From DATCKG01 sp036562385 (GTDB taxonomy: Bacteria > Bacillota > Sulfobacillia > Symbiobacteriales > Symbiobacteriaceae): 25,218 bases of DNA. Within the stretch, counting starts at the first letter, position 1. The number at the start of each line of letters is the position of its first letter. The DNA is taken from assembly GCA_036562385.1 (NCBI GenBank), contig DATCKG010000044.1, forward strand, positions 1 to 25,218, given 5' to 3'. Both the position numbers and the translations under genes were made by a program. Shown in pieces: positions 8,188-15,735 of this stretch. The notes under the pieces are model-generated. The model ran no database searches, had not been told where the DNA came from, and saw only the letters and a program-made list of their open reading frames with translations.

Positions 8188-9045
8188 CTACTTGATGGAA
8201 CCCTCCACCATCCCCTTGATGATGTACTTCTGGGCAAACAGGTACAGGACCACCACCGGTAGGATGGCCAGCAGCAGGGCCAGCATGATCAGTTCCCACT
8301 GCTTCACAAAGGAGCCCACAAACCCGTTGATGGCCAGGGGAATGGTCTGAATTCGGTTGCCGGTGCCCAGCATCAGCAGCGGCAGCAGGAAGTCGTTCCA
8401 GATCCAGATGCCGTTGAGCACCAGCACCGTCACGGTGATCGGCTTCAGGATCGGAAAGATAATCCGGAAGAACACGCCGGCCCGGCTGCAGCCGTCCACC
8501 ACCGCCGCCTGCTCCAGTTCCAGCGGGATCCCCTTGATAAAGCCGTGATACAGAAAGATTGAAAGCGAGCAGCCAAACCCCAGGTACGCGAAGATCAGTC
8601 CGTGGTACGTGCGGAGCATCGGGATGCCCGTCACCTCATGGATGATCCGCATCCACGAGACCAGAGGCAGCATCACTACCTGGAACGGGATCACCATGGC
8701 GGCGACGTAGAGCATGAAGAGCCACCGGGAGACCCGGGTCTTGGTCCGCACCAGCACCCACGCGGCCATGGCCGAGAAGAGTGCGATCACCGTTAGCGAA
8801 CCCACGGTGATGATCACCGAACTGACGGTGGAGGAAAGGAAGCGCAAATTGGGGTTGTTGATGATGCTATTGAAGTTGATGACCACCTGGTTCCAGTCGT
8901 GGGGCAGCCCCAGCACGTCGGTCAGCACCTCGAACCGGGACTTGAAGCCGTTGACCACCACGATGTAAAACGGCGCGAAGTACAGGAGGAACAGGATCGC
9001 CGTCAGGCACTCCAGGAGGATGAGGAAGAGCCGTCTCAGCTGCAT
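8188..9045 (-). CDS. Sugar ABC transporter permease, MalG type
   Basis: A 285-aa inner-membrane protein with about six hydrophobic segments. The cytoplasmic EAA loop (EQAAVVDGCSRAGVFFRIIFPILKP) is where the ATPase subunit docks. It pairs with the upstream MalF-type permease to form the channel. The ATG overlaps the TAA of that gene by one base (TAATG), which indicates translational coupling, and GGAGG lies about 12 nt upstream. The carbohydrate uptake transporter-1 class is inferred from similarity and from the neighbouring binding protein and GH15 gene. The sugar is unknown, most likely an alpha-glucoside. Confidence 0.93.
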   Translation of the reverse strand: MQLRRLFLILLECLTAILFLLYFAPFYIVVVNGFKSRFEVLTDVLGLPHDWNQVVINFNSIINNPNLRFLSSTVSSVIITVGSLTVIALFSAMAAWVLVRTKTRVSRWLFMLYVAAMVIPFQVVMLPLVSWMRIIHEVTGIPMLRTYHGLIFAYLGFGCSLSIFLYHGFIKGIPLELEQAAVVDGCSRAGVFFRIIFPILKPITVTVLVLNGIWIWNDFLLPLLMLGTGNRIQTIPLAINGFVGSFVKQWELIMLALLLAILPVVVLYLFAQKYIIKGMVEGSIK

Positions 9046-9947
9046 TACAGCTCCACCTCCCGTTTCTTGCTGACGGAGACCTGGATCAGAGACACCACCA
9101 CCAGCACCAGGAAGAAGATCACTGCCTTTGCCTGCCCCTGCGCCATGTCGTTGATGGCAAACGCCGTGTTGTAGATGTTCATGGCCACCAACTCCGTGCC
9201 GAAGACCGTCTTTCCGGCAAACTCCGTAACCGGGGCGCCGTTGGTCAGGGAGACGTTGGTGTCAAACATCTTGAACGAGTTCACCAGGGTGAGGAACACC
9301 GAAACCGTGAAGGCCGGAGCGATCATCGGCACGGTGATGTGGCGGAACCGCTGCCACCCGGTGGCGCCGTCGATCGCGGCGGCCTCCAGCAGTTCCCGGG
9401 GAACGTTCTGCAAAGCCGCGATGTAGATCATCATGATGTAGCCGGCGTACTGCCAGCAGGAGACGATCACCAGCGCCGCAAACGCCCGGGGGGTGGTGGC
9501 CAGGAGGGAGGTCTGCAGAAATTTCCATCCCAGGAATTTTCCCACCTGGGGCAGGGCCGAATTGAAGATGAACTGCCAGATGTACCCGAGCACCAGGCCG
9601 CCGATCAGGTTGGGCACGAAGAAGCCAGCCCGGTAGATATTCCGCAGCTTCAGATCCTGGGTGACCAGCAGGGCCAGGCCGAGAGCCACCAGATTGATAA
9701 CCACCATGGAGGCCAGCGCGTAGAGGGCGGTCAGTCCAAAGGAGTAGAAGAACCGGGTGTCCTGCAGGGCAGCCCGAAAGTTCCGGAGCCCCACGAAGTC
9801 GATGCTGGCGCCGGAGGCACCGGTCCAGTTGGTAAATGAATAGTAAACCCCCAGCGCAAAGGGAACGATGATGATCATCACAAAGGCAAACAGGGTGGGG
9901 GTCAGAAAGCCCCAGAAGACCAAGCGGTCCTGCGTGCTCTTGTGCAT
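9045..9947 (-). CDS. Sugar ABC transporter permease, MalF type
   Basis: A 300-aa membrane protein opening with a hydrophobic segment typical of MalF/UgpA-like permeases (FLTPTLFAFVMIIIVPFALG) and containing the EAA loop LLEAAAIDGATGWQRFRHITVP. The ATG at 9947 has GGGAGGGG upstream. It follows the binding-protein gene after 94 nt that contain a strong stem-loop, and it overlaps the next permease by one base. It forms the transmembrane pore with the MalG-type partner. Confidence 0.93.
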   Translation of the reverse strand: MHKSTQDRLVFWGFLTPTLFAFVMIIIVPFALGVYYSFTNWTGASGASIDFVGLRNFRAALQDTRFFYSFGLTALYALASMVVINLVALGLALLVTQDLKLRNIYRAGFFVPNLIGGLVLGYIWQFIFNSALPQVGKFLGWKFLQTSLLATTPRAFAALVIVSCWQYAGYIMMIYIAALQNVPRELLEAAAIDGATGWQRFRHITVPMIAPAFTVSVFLTLVNSFKMFDTNVSLTNGAPVTEFAGKTVFGTELVAMNIYNTAFAINDMAQGQAKAVIFFLVLVVVSLIQVSVSKKREVEL

Positions 9948-9992
9948 CGTGCAGTTCCCCTCCCGGATGGGTCACCTGGATGTCCGACGGAA

Positions 9993-10021
9993 AGAGAGAG
10001 GGGGCGAACCCCCCTCTCTCT
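9993..10021 (-). promoter_or_regulatory. Intercistronic stem-loop between binding protein and permease genes
   Basis: A 12-bp perfect stem (9993-10004 with 10010-10021; AGAGAGAGGGGG against its complement) with a 5-nt loop lies between the binding-protein stop and the MalF-type start. No T-run follows, so it is unlikely to be a full terminator. In sugar ABC operons such structures (for example malE-malF in enteric bacteria) protect the upstream mRNA and keep binding protein in excess. That role here is inference. Confidence 0.65.
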
Positions 10022-10041
10022 GCCGCCCCACACCCGGTCCC

Positions 10042-11340
10042 TTATTGGGTCATAGTGGAGTACTCTTTGGCTGCCTTGTCCAGGGAGTCCAGGAACTTCT
10101 CCAAGTCTCCGTCCTTGCCGTACTGGGCAATAATGGGAGCAATCTTCTGCATGCCGAAGTTCTTGCCGGTGTACTTGGTGAACTGCCAGGTCAGCGTCCG
10201 GCCCTCGGCGTTATACTTCATGATCGACTTGGCCAGCGGGTCCGTGGGCTGCAACTTGACGTTCTTGAAGGCCGGGACCATGAAGGCCTCCTCGATCATG
10301 TACTTGTGGCCCCGCTCCGTCATGGCGATGTAGTTGAGGAACTCCTTGGCAGCCTCCACGTTCGGCGAATCCTTGTTGACCGCATAGTAGGAAGGAACGC
10401 CCACCGGAATCGCCGCCGCGTACTTGGAGTCGTTCAGGGCCAGCGGCACGAAGCCCATCTCAAAGTCAACCTGCAGGTCCTTCAGGTTGCCGAACACCCA
10501 GTTGCCCTGGTGCAGGAAGGCCGTCTTGCCGGTGCCGAAGGCCGCCACCTGGGCGTTGTAGTCGATGACCTCAAGGTTCTCCTTGTCCGAGTAGTCGATA
10601 AGCAGCTTGACCAGCCGGGCAAAGTCCTTGGCGATCGGATCGGACTTCACATCGACCTTGCCTGCCAGGAAGTCCTCCGTAAACTGATCCGGATTGTCCC
10701 GGGCCGCCAGGTAGATGTTAAACGTATGGTTACCGGGTACCCAGGTCTCCTTGGTGGTGTAGGAGACCACCGCGTCCAGTCCCAGTTCCTCCTTCTTGGC
10801 GTCGATGGTCTTGAAGGCCTGCTCCAGATCCGAGTAGGTGCGGATCTTCTCGGGGTCGACCCCGGCCTTATCCAGAATCTCCTTGTTGTAGATCAGGCCG
10901 TAGCCCTCGATGGCCACCGGGAATCCGACGATCTTGCCATCCAGCTTCAGGCCCAGGAGATCGGGGTTCACCTCCGAGACCCACGGCTCGTTGGAAAGGT
11001 CGGCCACCTTGTGCTTCCAGACCTCCAGGTTACCGGGGCCTTCCAGCACAAAGATGTCAGGCTCCCGGCCGGACTCCATCTCCGCCTTGAGCTGAGCCCC
11101 GTAGTCGCAGCCGCCGCCACAGGACTTGACCGTGACCTTGATGCCCGTCTCCTTTTCAAAGTCCGCCGCCAGCCCCTTGAGCGCCTGGTCGATCTCCACC
11201 TTCAGGTTGAACAGGACAATCTCTTTCCCGGCATCCGTTCCGCCGGTGTTCTGGTTGCCGCCGGCCGAACCACCGCAGCCGGCCAGTGTGCCCAAGAGCA
11301 TGACCGAAGCGGCAAGAGTTGCCAGCATCCTCTGCTTCAT
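10042..11340 (-). CDS. Sugar ABC transporter substrate-binding lipoprotein (family 1, MalE-like)
   Basis: A 432-aa lipoprotein. The N-terminus MKQRMLATLAASVML and lipobox LAGC (Cys22) show export and lipidation, so it sits outside the membrane and delivers sugar to the two permeases. The mature part fits the extracellular solute-binding family 1: VLEGPGNLEVWKHK, GLIYNKEILDKAGVDPEKI, GKTAFLHQGNWVFGNL and VPSYYAVNKDSPN. ATG 11340 is chosen because the signal peptide begins there and GAGGGGAGA lies upstream; the open frame to 11655 is spurious overlap with lacI. A SCGGGC motif shortly after the first strand could form a disulfide. The ligand is not identifiable; maltodextrin or another alpha-glucoside is suggested by the GH15 neighbour. 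Confidence 0.93.
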   Translation of the reverse strand: MKQRMLATLAASVMLLGTLAGCGGSAGGNQNTGGTDAGKEIVLFNLKVEIDQALKGLAADFEKETGIKVTVKSCGGGCDYGAQLKAEMESGREPDIFVLEGPGNLEVWKHKVADLSNEPWVSEVNPDLLGLKLDGKIVGFPVAIEGYGLIYNKEILDKAGVDPEKIRTYSDLEQAFKTIDAKKEELGLDAVVSYTTKETWVPGNHTFNIYLAARDNPDQFTEDFLAGKVDVKSDPIAKDFARLVKLLIDYSDKENLEVIDYNAQVAAFGTGKTAFLHQGNWVFGNLKDLQVDFEMGFVPLALNDSKYAAAIPVGVPSYYAVNKDSPNVEAAKEFLNYIAMTERGHKYMIEEAFMVPAFKNVKLQPTDPLAKSIMKYNAEGRTLTWQFTKYTGKNFGMQKIAPIIAQYGKDGDLEKFLDSLDKAAKEYSTMTQ

Positions 11341-11486
11341 GCTTTGCACTCTCCCCTCATGTGTAGCGATTGGGATCGACTTGCCGTGTGGACCGCCGCA
11401 CCCCGGGGCGTAATCCTCGGCGCAGGGTGCAGGATCCGGTGCATCCAACGGCTGACCGCCTGCGGCGGAATCTAGGCAGCCAGCCG

Positions 11487-12518
11487 TCAGCTGCCGGTGG
11501 TAGACTCCCGGACGATCAACTGACTGGGCAGAATGACGTAGGGGGGACAGGACGGCCTGCCCTTCAGGAGTCCGATCAGCATGCGGGCAGCCATGACCCC
11601 CAGATCGTACATGGGGATCCGCACGGTGGTCAGCCGCGGGCGGATCCAGCGCCACAGCGGCGTGTCGTTGAAGCCGGAGAGGGCCAGGTCCCCGGGAATG
11701 CGGAGCCCCATTCGCAGGGCCGCATCCAGGGCACCCAGGGCCAGCACGTCGTCCCCGGCCATCACCGCTGTGGGCGGATCGGACAGGGACATCAGCCGCT
11801 CCAACGCGAGCCCCGCATCCGCCTGGGTGATGTTCCCTTCCACCACCAGAGCGGGATCGTACGAAATCCCTGCCTCCTCGAGGCCCTTGCGGTATCCCTG
11901 CAACCGGTCGTAGCAGTAGACCCGCTCCCTGAGGCCGGTGATGAAGCCGATGCGCCGGTGACCCAGGCTCACCAGGTGGGCCACCACCGCTGCGGCGGCG
12001 GAGACGTTGTCGTTGTTCACGTAGGGAACGTCGGGAATCAGCCGGCCTTCCCGGTCCGCTGGCCGGCCGATCAAGACGAAATGCCGCTTCTCCGCCACCA
12101 GCGCGTTGATCAAGGGATCGTCCAGGCGGGACATGGTCAGAATCGCACCGTCGGCATGCCGGCTGCGCAGCATCTCCAGACAGGCTTCCCGGCCGGCGTC
12201 CTCATCCAGGGCAGTGGATAGGAGCAGGTTGTAGCCCTCGGCTTCCAGCACCGATCCGATGCCCTGAATGACCTCCGAGAAGAAGGTGGATGCAAACGCT
12301 TGCACGATAGGACGCGACGTTATCAGGCCAATGGTCTTGCTGCTGCCCGTGACCAGGCTGCGGGCACCCGCGTGGGGATGGTAATTCAGCTCCTTCAGCG
12401 CCTGCCGCACCTTTTCCTGGGTCTTCGGGCTGATCCTGGGGCTCCCGGCCAAAACCCGCGACACGGTGGAGGGCGAAACGCCCGCTAGTCGGGCCACATC
12501 TTTGATGGTCACACCCAC
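11487..12518 (-). CDS. LacI/GalR-family transcriptional regulator
   Basis: A 343-aa regulator. The N-terminal helix-turn-helix reads TIKDVARLAGVSPSTVSRVLAG, interrupted only by family-normal residues, with the hinge (LNYHPHAGARSL) at 45-56. A periplasmic-binding-protein-like effector domain follows (KTIGLI, VAHLVSLGHRRIGFITG, AVMAGDDVLALGALDA). Such proteins usually repress sugar genes until a sugar binds. GTG 12518 is preceded by AGGAGGT at 8 nt. It is the first gene of the operon, 146 nt ahead of the binding protein. LacI-like palindromes lie about 40-55 nt upstream of its start and within its own coding region, which suggests autoregulation or CcpA control. Confidence 0.93.
   Translation of the reverse strand: MGVTIKDVARLAGVSPSTVSRVLAGSPRISPKTQEKVRQALKELNYHPHAGARSLVTGSSKTIGLITSRPIVQAFASTFFSEVIQGIGSVLEAEGYNLLLSTALDEDAGREACLEMLRSRHADGAILTMSRLDDPLINALVAEKRHFVLIGRPADREGRLIPDVPYVNNDNVSAAAAVVAHLVSLGHRRIGFITGLRERVYCYDRLQGYRKGLEEAGISYDPALVVEGNITQADAGLALERLMSLSDPPTAVMAGDDVLALGALDAALRMGLRIPGDLALSGFNDTPLWRWIRPRLTTVRIPMYDLGVMAARMLIGLLKGRPSCPPYVILPSQLIVRESTTGS
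12290..12304. promoter_or_regulatory. LacI/CcpA (cre)-like operator inside the regulator gene
   Basis: ATGCAAACGCTTGCA is palindromic except for the base pair flanking the central CG. On the + strand it matches the Bacillus cre consensus WTGNAANCGNWNNCW at every position. It lies within the lacI-type coding sequence (the codons for QAFAS). Binding is inferred from the match only. Confidence 0.45.
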
Positions 12519-12555
12519 GGGCGGTCACCTCCTCCCCGGAATCTCGCCCGATTCT

Positions 12556-12571
12556 GTGCAATCGTTTGCTC
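12556..12571. promoter_or_regulatory. LacI/cre-like operator upstream of the regulator gene
   Basis: GCAATCGTTTGC (12558-12569) is palindromic apart from the pair beside the central CG, the form expected for a LacI-family site, and it fits cre with one flanking mismatch. It sits about 40-55 nt upstream of the regulator GTG and in the divergent region facing the Hsp20 gene. Confidence 0.5.
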
Positions 12572-12729
12572 AATATTTCGCAAAGGTATCGCCGATGTCC
12601 TGCTGCCAGGTCTGGAAATAAAGTGCTGCACCAAAGGGATCATTGTGGGTGTCTAGTGAGCTACTCAAGGAGGGTTACGGCCAGGGCATACTACACGTCG
12701 AGCATCCCCGCGTAAGGAGGGCATGGCGA

Positions 12730-13173
12730 ATGGACCTGATTCCATGGCAGCCCATGCGGGAACTGGAGCGCCTGCGGCACCAGTTTGACCGCCTCCTGGC
12801 CGAACCGCTGCTGGGCATCGGTTCCCATCTCCCTGTCCCCTTCCCGGCGGAGGTCGTAGAGCGGGACGATGAGGTGGTCCTCCGCTGCGAGGTAGCCGGC
12901 ATCGAACCGGAAAACCTTGACGTCTGGATCACCGACGAGGGGGTCACCATCCGGGGCGAACGGAAGGCGGAACAGGAACAGCACCGCAGGGGTGCCTACC
13001 GGTCCGAGCGCTACTACGGCACCTTCAGTCGGTCCATCGCCTTTCCGGTGCCCGTGGAGAGCCAACAGGCCACGGCGACCTTCCGCCACGGCGTGCTGGA
13101 GATCCGGGCGCCCAAGCGTACCCCGGAAAGCGGCCGTGGCGGACGCCGCCTGCCCATCAACACAGAGCACTGA
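12730..13173 (+). CDS. Small heat shock protein, Hsp20/alpha-crystallin family
   Basis: A 147-aa ATP-independent holdase. The alpha-crystallin domain spans about 38-130 (VVERDDEVVLRCEVAGI through GVLEIRAPK, the conserved G-V-L-x-I end of the domain). The tail has LPIN, a variant of the I-x-I oligomerisation motif. ATG 12730 is chosen because AAGGAGG lies 9 nt upstream, and the family N-terminus (LIPWQPMRELERL) begins there. The gene is divergent from the lacI-type regulator and ends at a bidirectional terminator. No CIRCE element was seen. CATACTA at 12687-12693 resembles the -10 of a SigG-type promoter, but no convincing -35 accompanies it. Confidence 0.93.
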   Translation: MDLIPWQPMRELERLRHQFDRLLAEPLLGIGSHLPVPFPAEVVERDDEVVLRCEVAGIEPENLDVWITDEGVTIRGERKAEQEQHRRGAYRSERYYGTFSRSIAFPVPVESQQATATFRHGVLEIRAPKRTPESGRGGRRLPINTEH

Positions 13174-13180
13174 CAGAAAA

Positions 13181-13218
13181 GAGCGGGTCACCTCCGTTGG
13201 GTGGCCCGCTCGTTCTTT
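13181..13218. terminator. Bidirectional terminator between Hsp20 and spermidine synthase
   Basis: GAGCGGGTCACC (13181-13192) pairs with GGTGGCCCGCTC (13200-13211) over 12 bp with one G-T pair. GTTCTTTTCCTT follows on the + strand, and the flanking AAAA gives a T-run on the - strand, so it serves both convergent genes. Confidence 0.85.
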
Positions 13219-13227
13219 TCCTTGCAG

Positions 13228-14058
13228 CTACTTCAGCAACTCCGCCACCACCGGCGGCAGGACAAACGAGGCCCGGTGCACCTCCGGCGTGTACCACTTG
13301 GTGGGGAAACCGGGAGACCGGATCGGTCCCTGAGCCGGATCGTATTCCTTGGAGCCCAGGGTGAAGCAGTGGAATCCGCTGGGATAGGTAGGCACCACGG
13401 TCAGGCACAGCCGTGCAATGGGGAAGATCCTCGCCACGATGCGGTGCACGTCCCGGATCAGCTGCTGGTTAAAGAAGGGGCTCAGCGTCTGGCACACAAA
13501 GATGCCCCCTGGTTTCAGGGCGCGGAATACGTCTTGGTAGAAAGACTCGCGAAAGAGCCCCACTGCAGGTCCTACCGGGTCGGATGAGTCGACCAGAATC
13601 ACGTCGTACTCGTTATTCGCCTTGCTCATCCAGGCGATGCCGTCTGCCACGTGCAGGCTCAGGCGCGGATCATCAAAGGCACAGGCAATCTCCGGTAGAT
13701 ACTTGCGGCATGCTTCGATGACAGCCTCGTCGATTTCCACCATGTCCACGTGCTGGACTTCAGGGTGCTTCAGTACCTCCCGCACGGTGCCGCCATCGCC
13801 ACCGCCCACCACCAACACACGCTGGGGATTCGGGTGGGTCAGCAGCGGCACATGGGCGATCATCTCGTGATAGATGTACTCGTCACCCACGGTGGTCTGA
13901 ACGGCACTGTCCAGGACCAGCGCCTTTCCGAAGTCCTCCATCTCCACGACCTGCAGATGCTGGTAAGGCGTCTGGGTCTCGTACAGGACACGGCGAATCT
14001 TCCACTGCGTCCGATACCCCGGGGTCTGCTCTTCAGTGAGCCAGTCGCTGTGCGCCAT
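13228..14058 (-). CDS. speE: Spermidine synthase (polyamine aminopropyltransferase)
   Basis: A 276-aa cytoplasmic enzyme that transfers an aminopropyl group from decarboxylated S-adenosylmethionine to putrescine or a related amine. Family signatures are clear: the cofactor-binding GGGDGGTVREV (85-95), the acidic VEID, and the catalytic DSSDPVGPA with Asp157; YPSGFHCFTLGSK is also typical. The length fits short bacterial SpeE proteins. The start is ATG 14058 (MAHSDW) because GGAGGAGG lies 6 nt upstream; the in-frame ATGs at 14064 and 14091 are poorly placed relative to it. It is a single gene here, with no speD or speB alongside, and convergent with Hsp20. Whether the acceptor is putrescine or a longer amine, as in some thermophiles, cannot be told. 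Confidence 0.95.
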   Translation of the reverse strand: MAHSDWLTEEQTPGYRTQWKIRRVLYETQTPYQHLQVVEMEDFGKALVLDSAVQTTVGDEYIYHEMIAHVPLLTHPNPQRVLVVGGGDGGTVREVLKHPEVQHVDMVEIDEAVIEACRKYLPEIACAFDDPRLSLHVADGIAWMSKANNEYDVILVDSSDPVGPAVGLFRESFYQDVFRALKPGGIFVCQTLSPFFNQQLIRDVHRIVARIFPIARLCLTVVPTYPSGFHCFTLGSKEYDPAQGPIRSPGFPTKWYTPEVHRASFVLPPVVAELLK

Positions 14059-14300
14059 TCCCATCCTCCTCCATCTTGATGTAGAAGCCATCCGGCCGGA
14101 AAAGGACCCTGTATTCCCTTCAAGCTAGAAGGCTCTTCTTTATATCCTACCTGAAAAACAAGATGGTTGTCATCGCACCGCCACTCGATTGACTTTATGT
14201 CGAAATGCGTTATATGCGAATATTGAGGGCGGTCAGCAGTCTGCCGACGGTTGCCACGAACCAGCTTCCAGCCAAGTATGAAATGAGGCAGGCGATTGCT
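14059..14300. other. Intergenic region between speE and the tiny membrane ORF
   Basis: About 240 nt, richer in A and T than its surroundings. It holds the speE leader and possible promoter. Open frames crossing it are antisense or out of frame and lack a good ribosome binding site. I see no RNA gene, repeat or riboswitch motif. Confidence 0.5.
14144..14173 (-). promoter_or_regulatory. Possible promoter for spermidine synthase
   Basis: On the - strand, ATGACA (-35-like) and TAGGAT (-10-like) are separated by 18 nt, about 85-115 nt upstream of the speE start in an AT-richer patch. The match to the housekeeping consensus is moderate, so the call is tentative. Confidence 0.3.
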
Positions 14301-14387
14301 ATGCATGCAAAACGGCGGGAAGCCATCGTCACAGTCATCCTGGTGCTACTGGCACTGGCGCTCCTCTTCCCGGGCCGCATCCACTGA
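14301..14387 (+). CDS. Possible tiny single-pass membrane peptide, 28 aa
   Basis: ATG 14301 opens a 28-aa frame: a basic start (MHAKRRE), then a continuous hydrophobic helix (AIVTVILVLLALALLF) and a short PGRIH tail. The layout fits a tail-in or single-pass small membrane protein. An in-frame ATG at 14283 would add six residues. The ribosome binding site is weak (GGCAGG). No family is recognised. The gene lies upstream of, and on the same strand as, the LysM-M14 peptidase. It may be chance coding. Confidence 0.4.
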   Translation: MHAKRREAIVTVILVLLALALLFPGRIH

Positions 14388-14472
14388 GACGGCCCCTCCC
14401 GGCGGGACCTCTCCTGACCACCCTGCGTAAATAGGTAGGGATAAACTCCCTTCTTGGGAAAGGAGGGGTCCC

Positions 14473-15672
14473 ATGCCCTACCGGGTGCAGCCAGGAGACA
14501 CCCTCTGGGCCATCGCACAGCGCTTCGGCGTGCCACTGCCGCAGTTGCTGGCCGCCAATCCCCACGTCACCAATCCAGCCCTGATTCATCCGGGCCTGGT
14601 CATCCACATTCCCTTGCCTGCAAGTCGCCAGTACATCGTCCGTCCCGGCGACACCCTCTGGGCCATCGCCCGGGCCTACGGCATCACTCTGGAGGCGCTG
14701 CAGCAGGCCAATCCGGGCATCAATCCCTACCTGCTGCAGGTGGGGCAGGTCTTGAATCTGCCGGGGGCACCACCGAACCAGCAGCCCATCGTCATCCCCC
14801 GGGATCCCTACGGCTACCAAGAAATGACGGCCGACCTCAATCGGCTGCAGCAGCGCTATCCCTTTATCGAGATTGGAAGCATCGGCAACAGCGTGCTCGG
14901 CCGCTCCATCCCCGTGGTGCGGCTCGGCACCGGGCCGAAGGAGGTCCACTACTGCGGCGCCGTCCATGGGGAAGAGTGGATCACCGCGGTGCTGCTGATG
15001 AAGTTTATCGAACAGTACGCCGCGGCCTATGCGGCCGGCGAACAGATCGGCCAGTTTCACATCCCCACCCTCTTCCGCCAGACCTCCCTCTGGGTGGTGC
15101 CCATGGTGAACCCCGACGGTGTTGAGCTCTCGCTGAGAGGCATCGATCCTTCCAATCCCTATTACGACCTGGTGGTGGAGGCCAACGGGGGCTCCCTCAA
15201 TTTCCGCACCTGGGCGGCGAATATCCGGGGCGTCGACCTCAACGACCAGTTCCCGGCCAACTGGGAACGGGAGGCCCAGCGCGGGGTGCAGCGACCGGCG
15301 CCCCGCAACTATGCGGGAACCGGACCGCTGACCGAGCCGGAGGCCATCGCCCTGGCCGACTTCACCCGGGCCCACGACTTCCGCCTGGTGATCGCGTGGC
15401 ATTCGCAGGGACAGGTGATCTACTGGGGCTACGAGGGGATGGAACCCCCGGAGTCCGAATGGATTGCCAACCTCTTTGCCGACGTCAGCGGGTACCAACC
15501 GATCCGCACCATCCAGAGTTGGGCCGGGTACAAGGACTGGTTCATCCAGGACTGGCGGCGGCCCGGTTTTACGGTGGAGGTGGGCCGCGGCATCAACCCG
15601 CTCCCCATCGACCAGTTCTGGCCGATCTGGGGGCAGACCATCGGGATTCTGCTGACCGGGCTGGCGGTCTGA
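14473..15672 (+). CDS. LysM-LysM-M14 zinc peptidase (gamma-D-glutamyl-meso-diaminopimelate peptidase I-like)
   Basis: A 399-aa protein with two LysM domains (residues 1-48 and 52-97; VQPGDTLWAIA and VRPGDTLWAIA) that bind glycan strands. A family M14 zinc carboxypeptidase domain follows. Zinc ligands are His165 and Glu168 in HGEEW and His310 in WHSQGQ; the catalytic Glu is Glu369 in FTVEVGRG. The domain order matches endopeptidase I of Lysinibacillus sphaericus, which cuts the gamma-D-Glu to diaminopimelate bond of peptidoglycan stem peptides and is linked to sporulation. There is no signal peptide, as in that enzyme. AGGAGG lies 6 nt before the ATG. The gene stands alone. With the LysM-GH18 gene in this window it makes a second LysM-targeted wall hydrolase. 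Confidence 0.93.
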   Translation: MPYRVQPGDTLWAIAQRFGVPLPQLLAANPHVTNPALIHPGLVIHIPLPASRQYIVRPGDTLWAIARAYGITLEALQQANPGINPYLLQVGQVLNLPGAPPNQQPIVIPRDPYGYQEMTADLNRLQQRYPFIEIGSIGNSVLGRSIPVVRLGTGPKEVHYCGAVHGEEWITAVLLMKFIEQYAAAYAAGEQIGQFHIPTLFRQTSLWVVPMVNPDGVELSLRGIDPSNPYYDLVVEANGGSLNFRTWAANIRGVDLNDQFPANWEREAQRGVQRPAPRNYAGTGPLTEPEAIALADFTRAHDFRLVIAWHSQGQVIYWGYEGMEPPESEWIANLFADVSGYQPIRTIQSWAGYKDWFIQDWRRPGFTVEVGRGINPLPIDQFWPIWGQTIGILLTGLAV

Positions 15673-15705
15673 ACGCCGGCCCGCTTCTCGTTTCCCTAAT
15701 GAAAG

Positions 15706-15726
15706 GCTCCCGGCCATGCCGGGAGC
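15706..15726 (-). terminator. Terminator of the esterase gene
   Basis: GCTCCCGGC (15706-15714) pairs perfectly over 9 bp with GCCGGGAGC (15718-15726) around CAT. On the - strand CTTTCATT follows, so it mainly ends the esterase transcript; it also lies just after the M14 peptidase stop. Confidence 0.7.
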
Positions 15727-15735
15727 GGTTTCGCG

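Noticed and set aside
9868..11475. 535-codon + frame opposite the sugar-binding protein
   Set aside because: It is a shadow of the well-supported lipoprotein gene, with no recognisable domain.
11341..11486. Terminator between the regulator and the binding-protein gene
   Set aside because: Only a short CCGCC/GGCGG hairpin with a 3-nt loop and no T-run was seen, so the genes are kept as one operon.
12600..12712. CIRCE-type heat-shock operator for the Hsp20 gene
   Set aside because: No TTAGCACTC-N9-GAGTGCTAA or close variant is present upstream.
14335..15717. 460-codon minus frame opposite the M14 peptidase
   Set aside because: It is the complement of a gene with intact zinc ligands and LysM domains; no family signature of its own.
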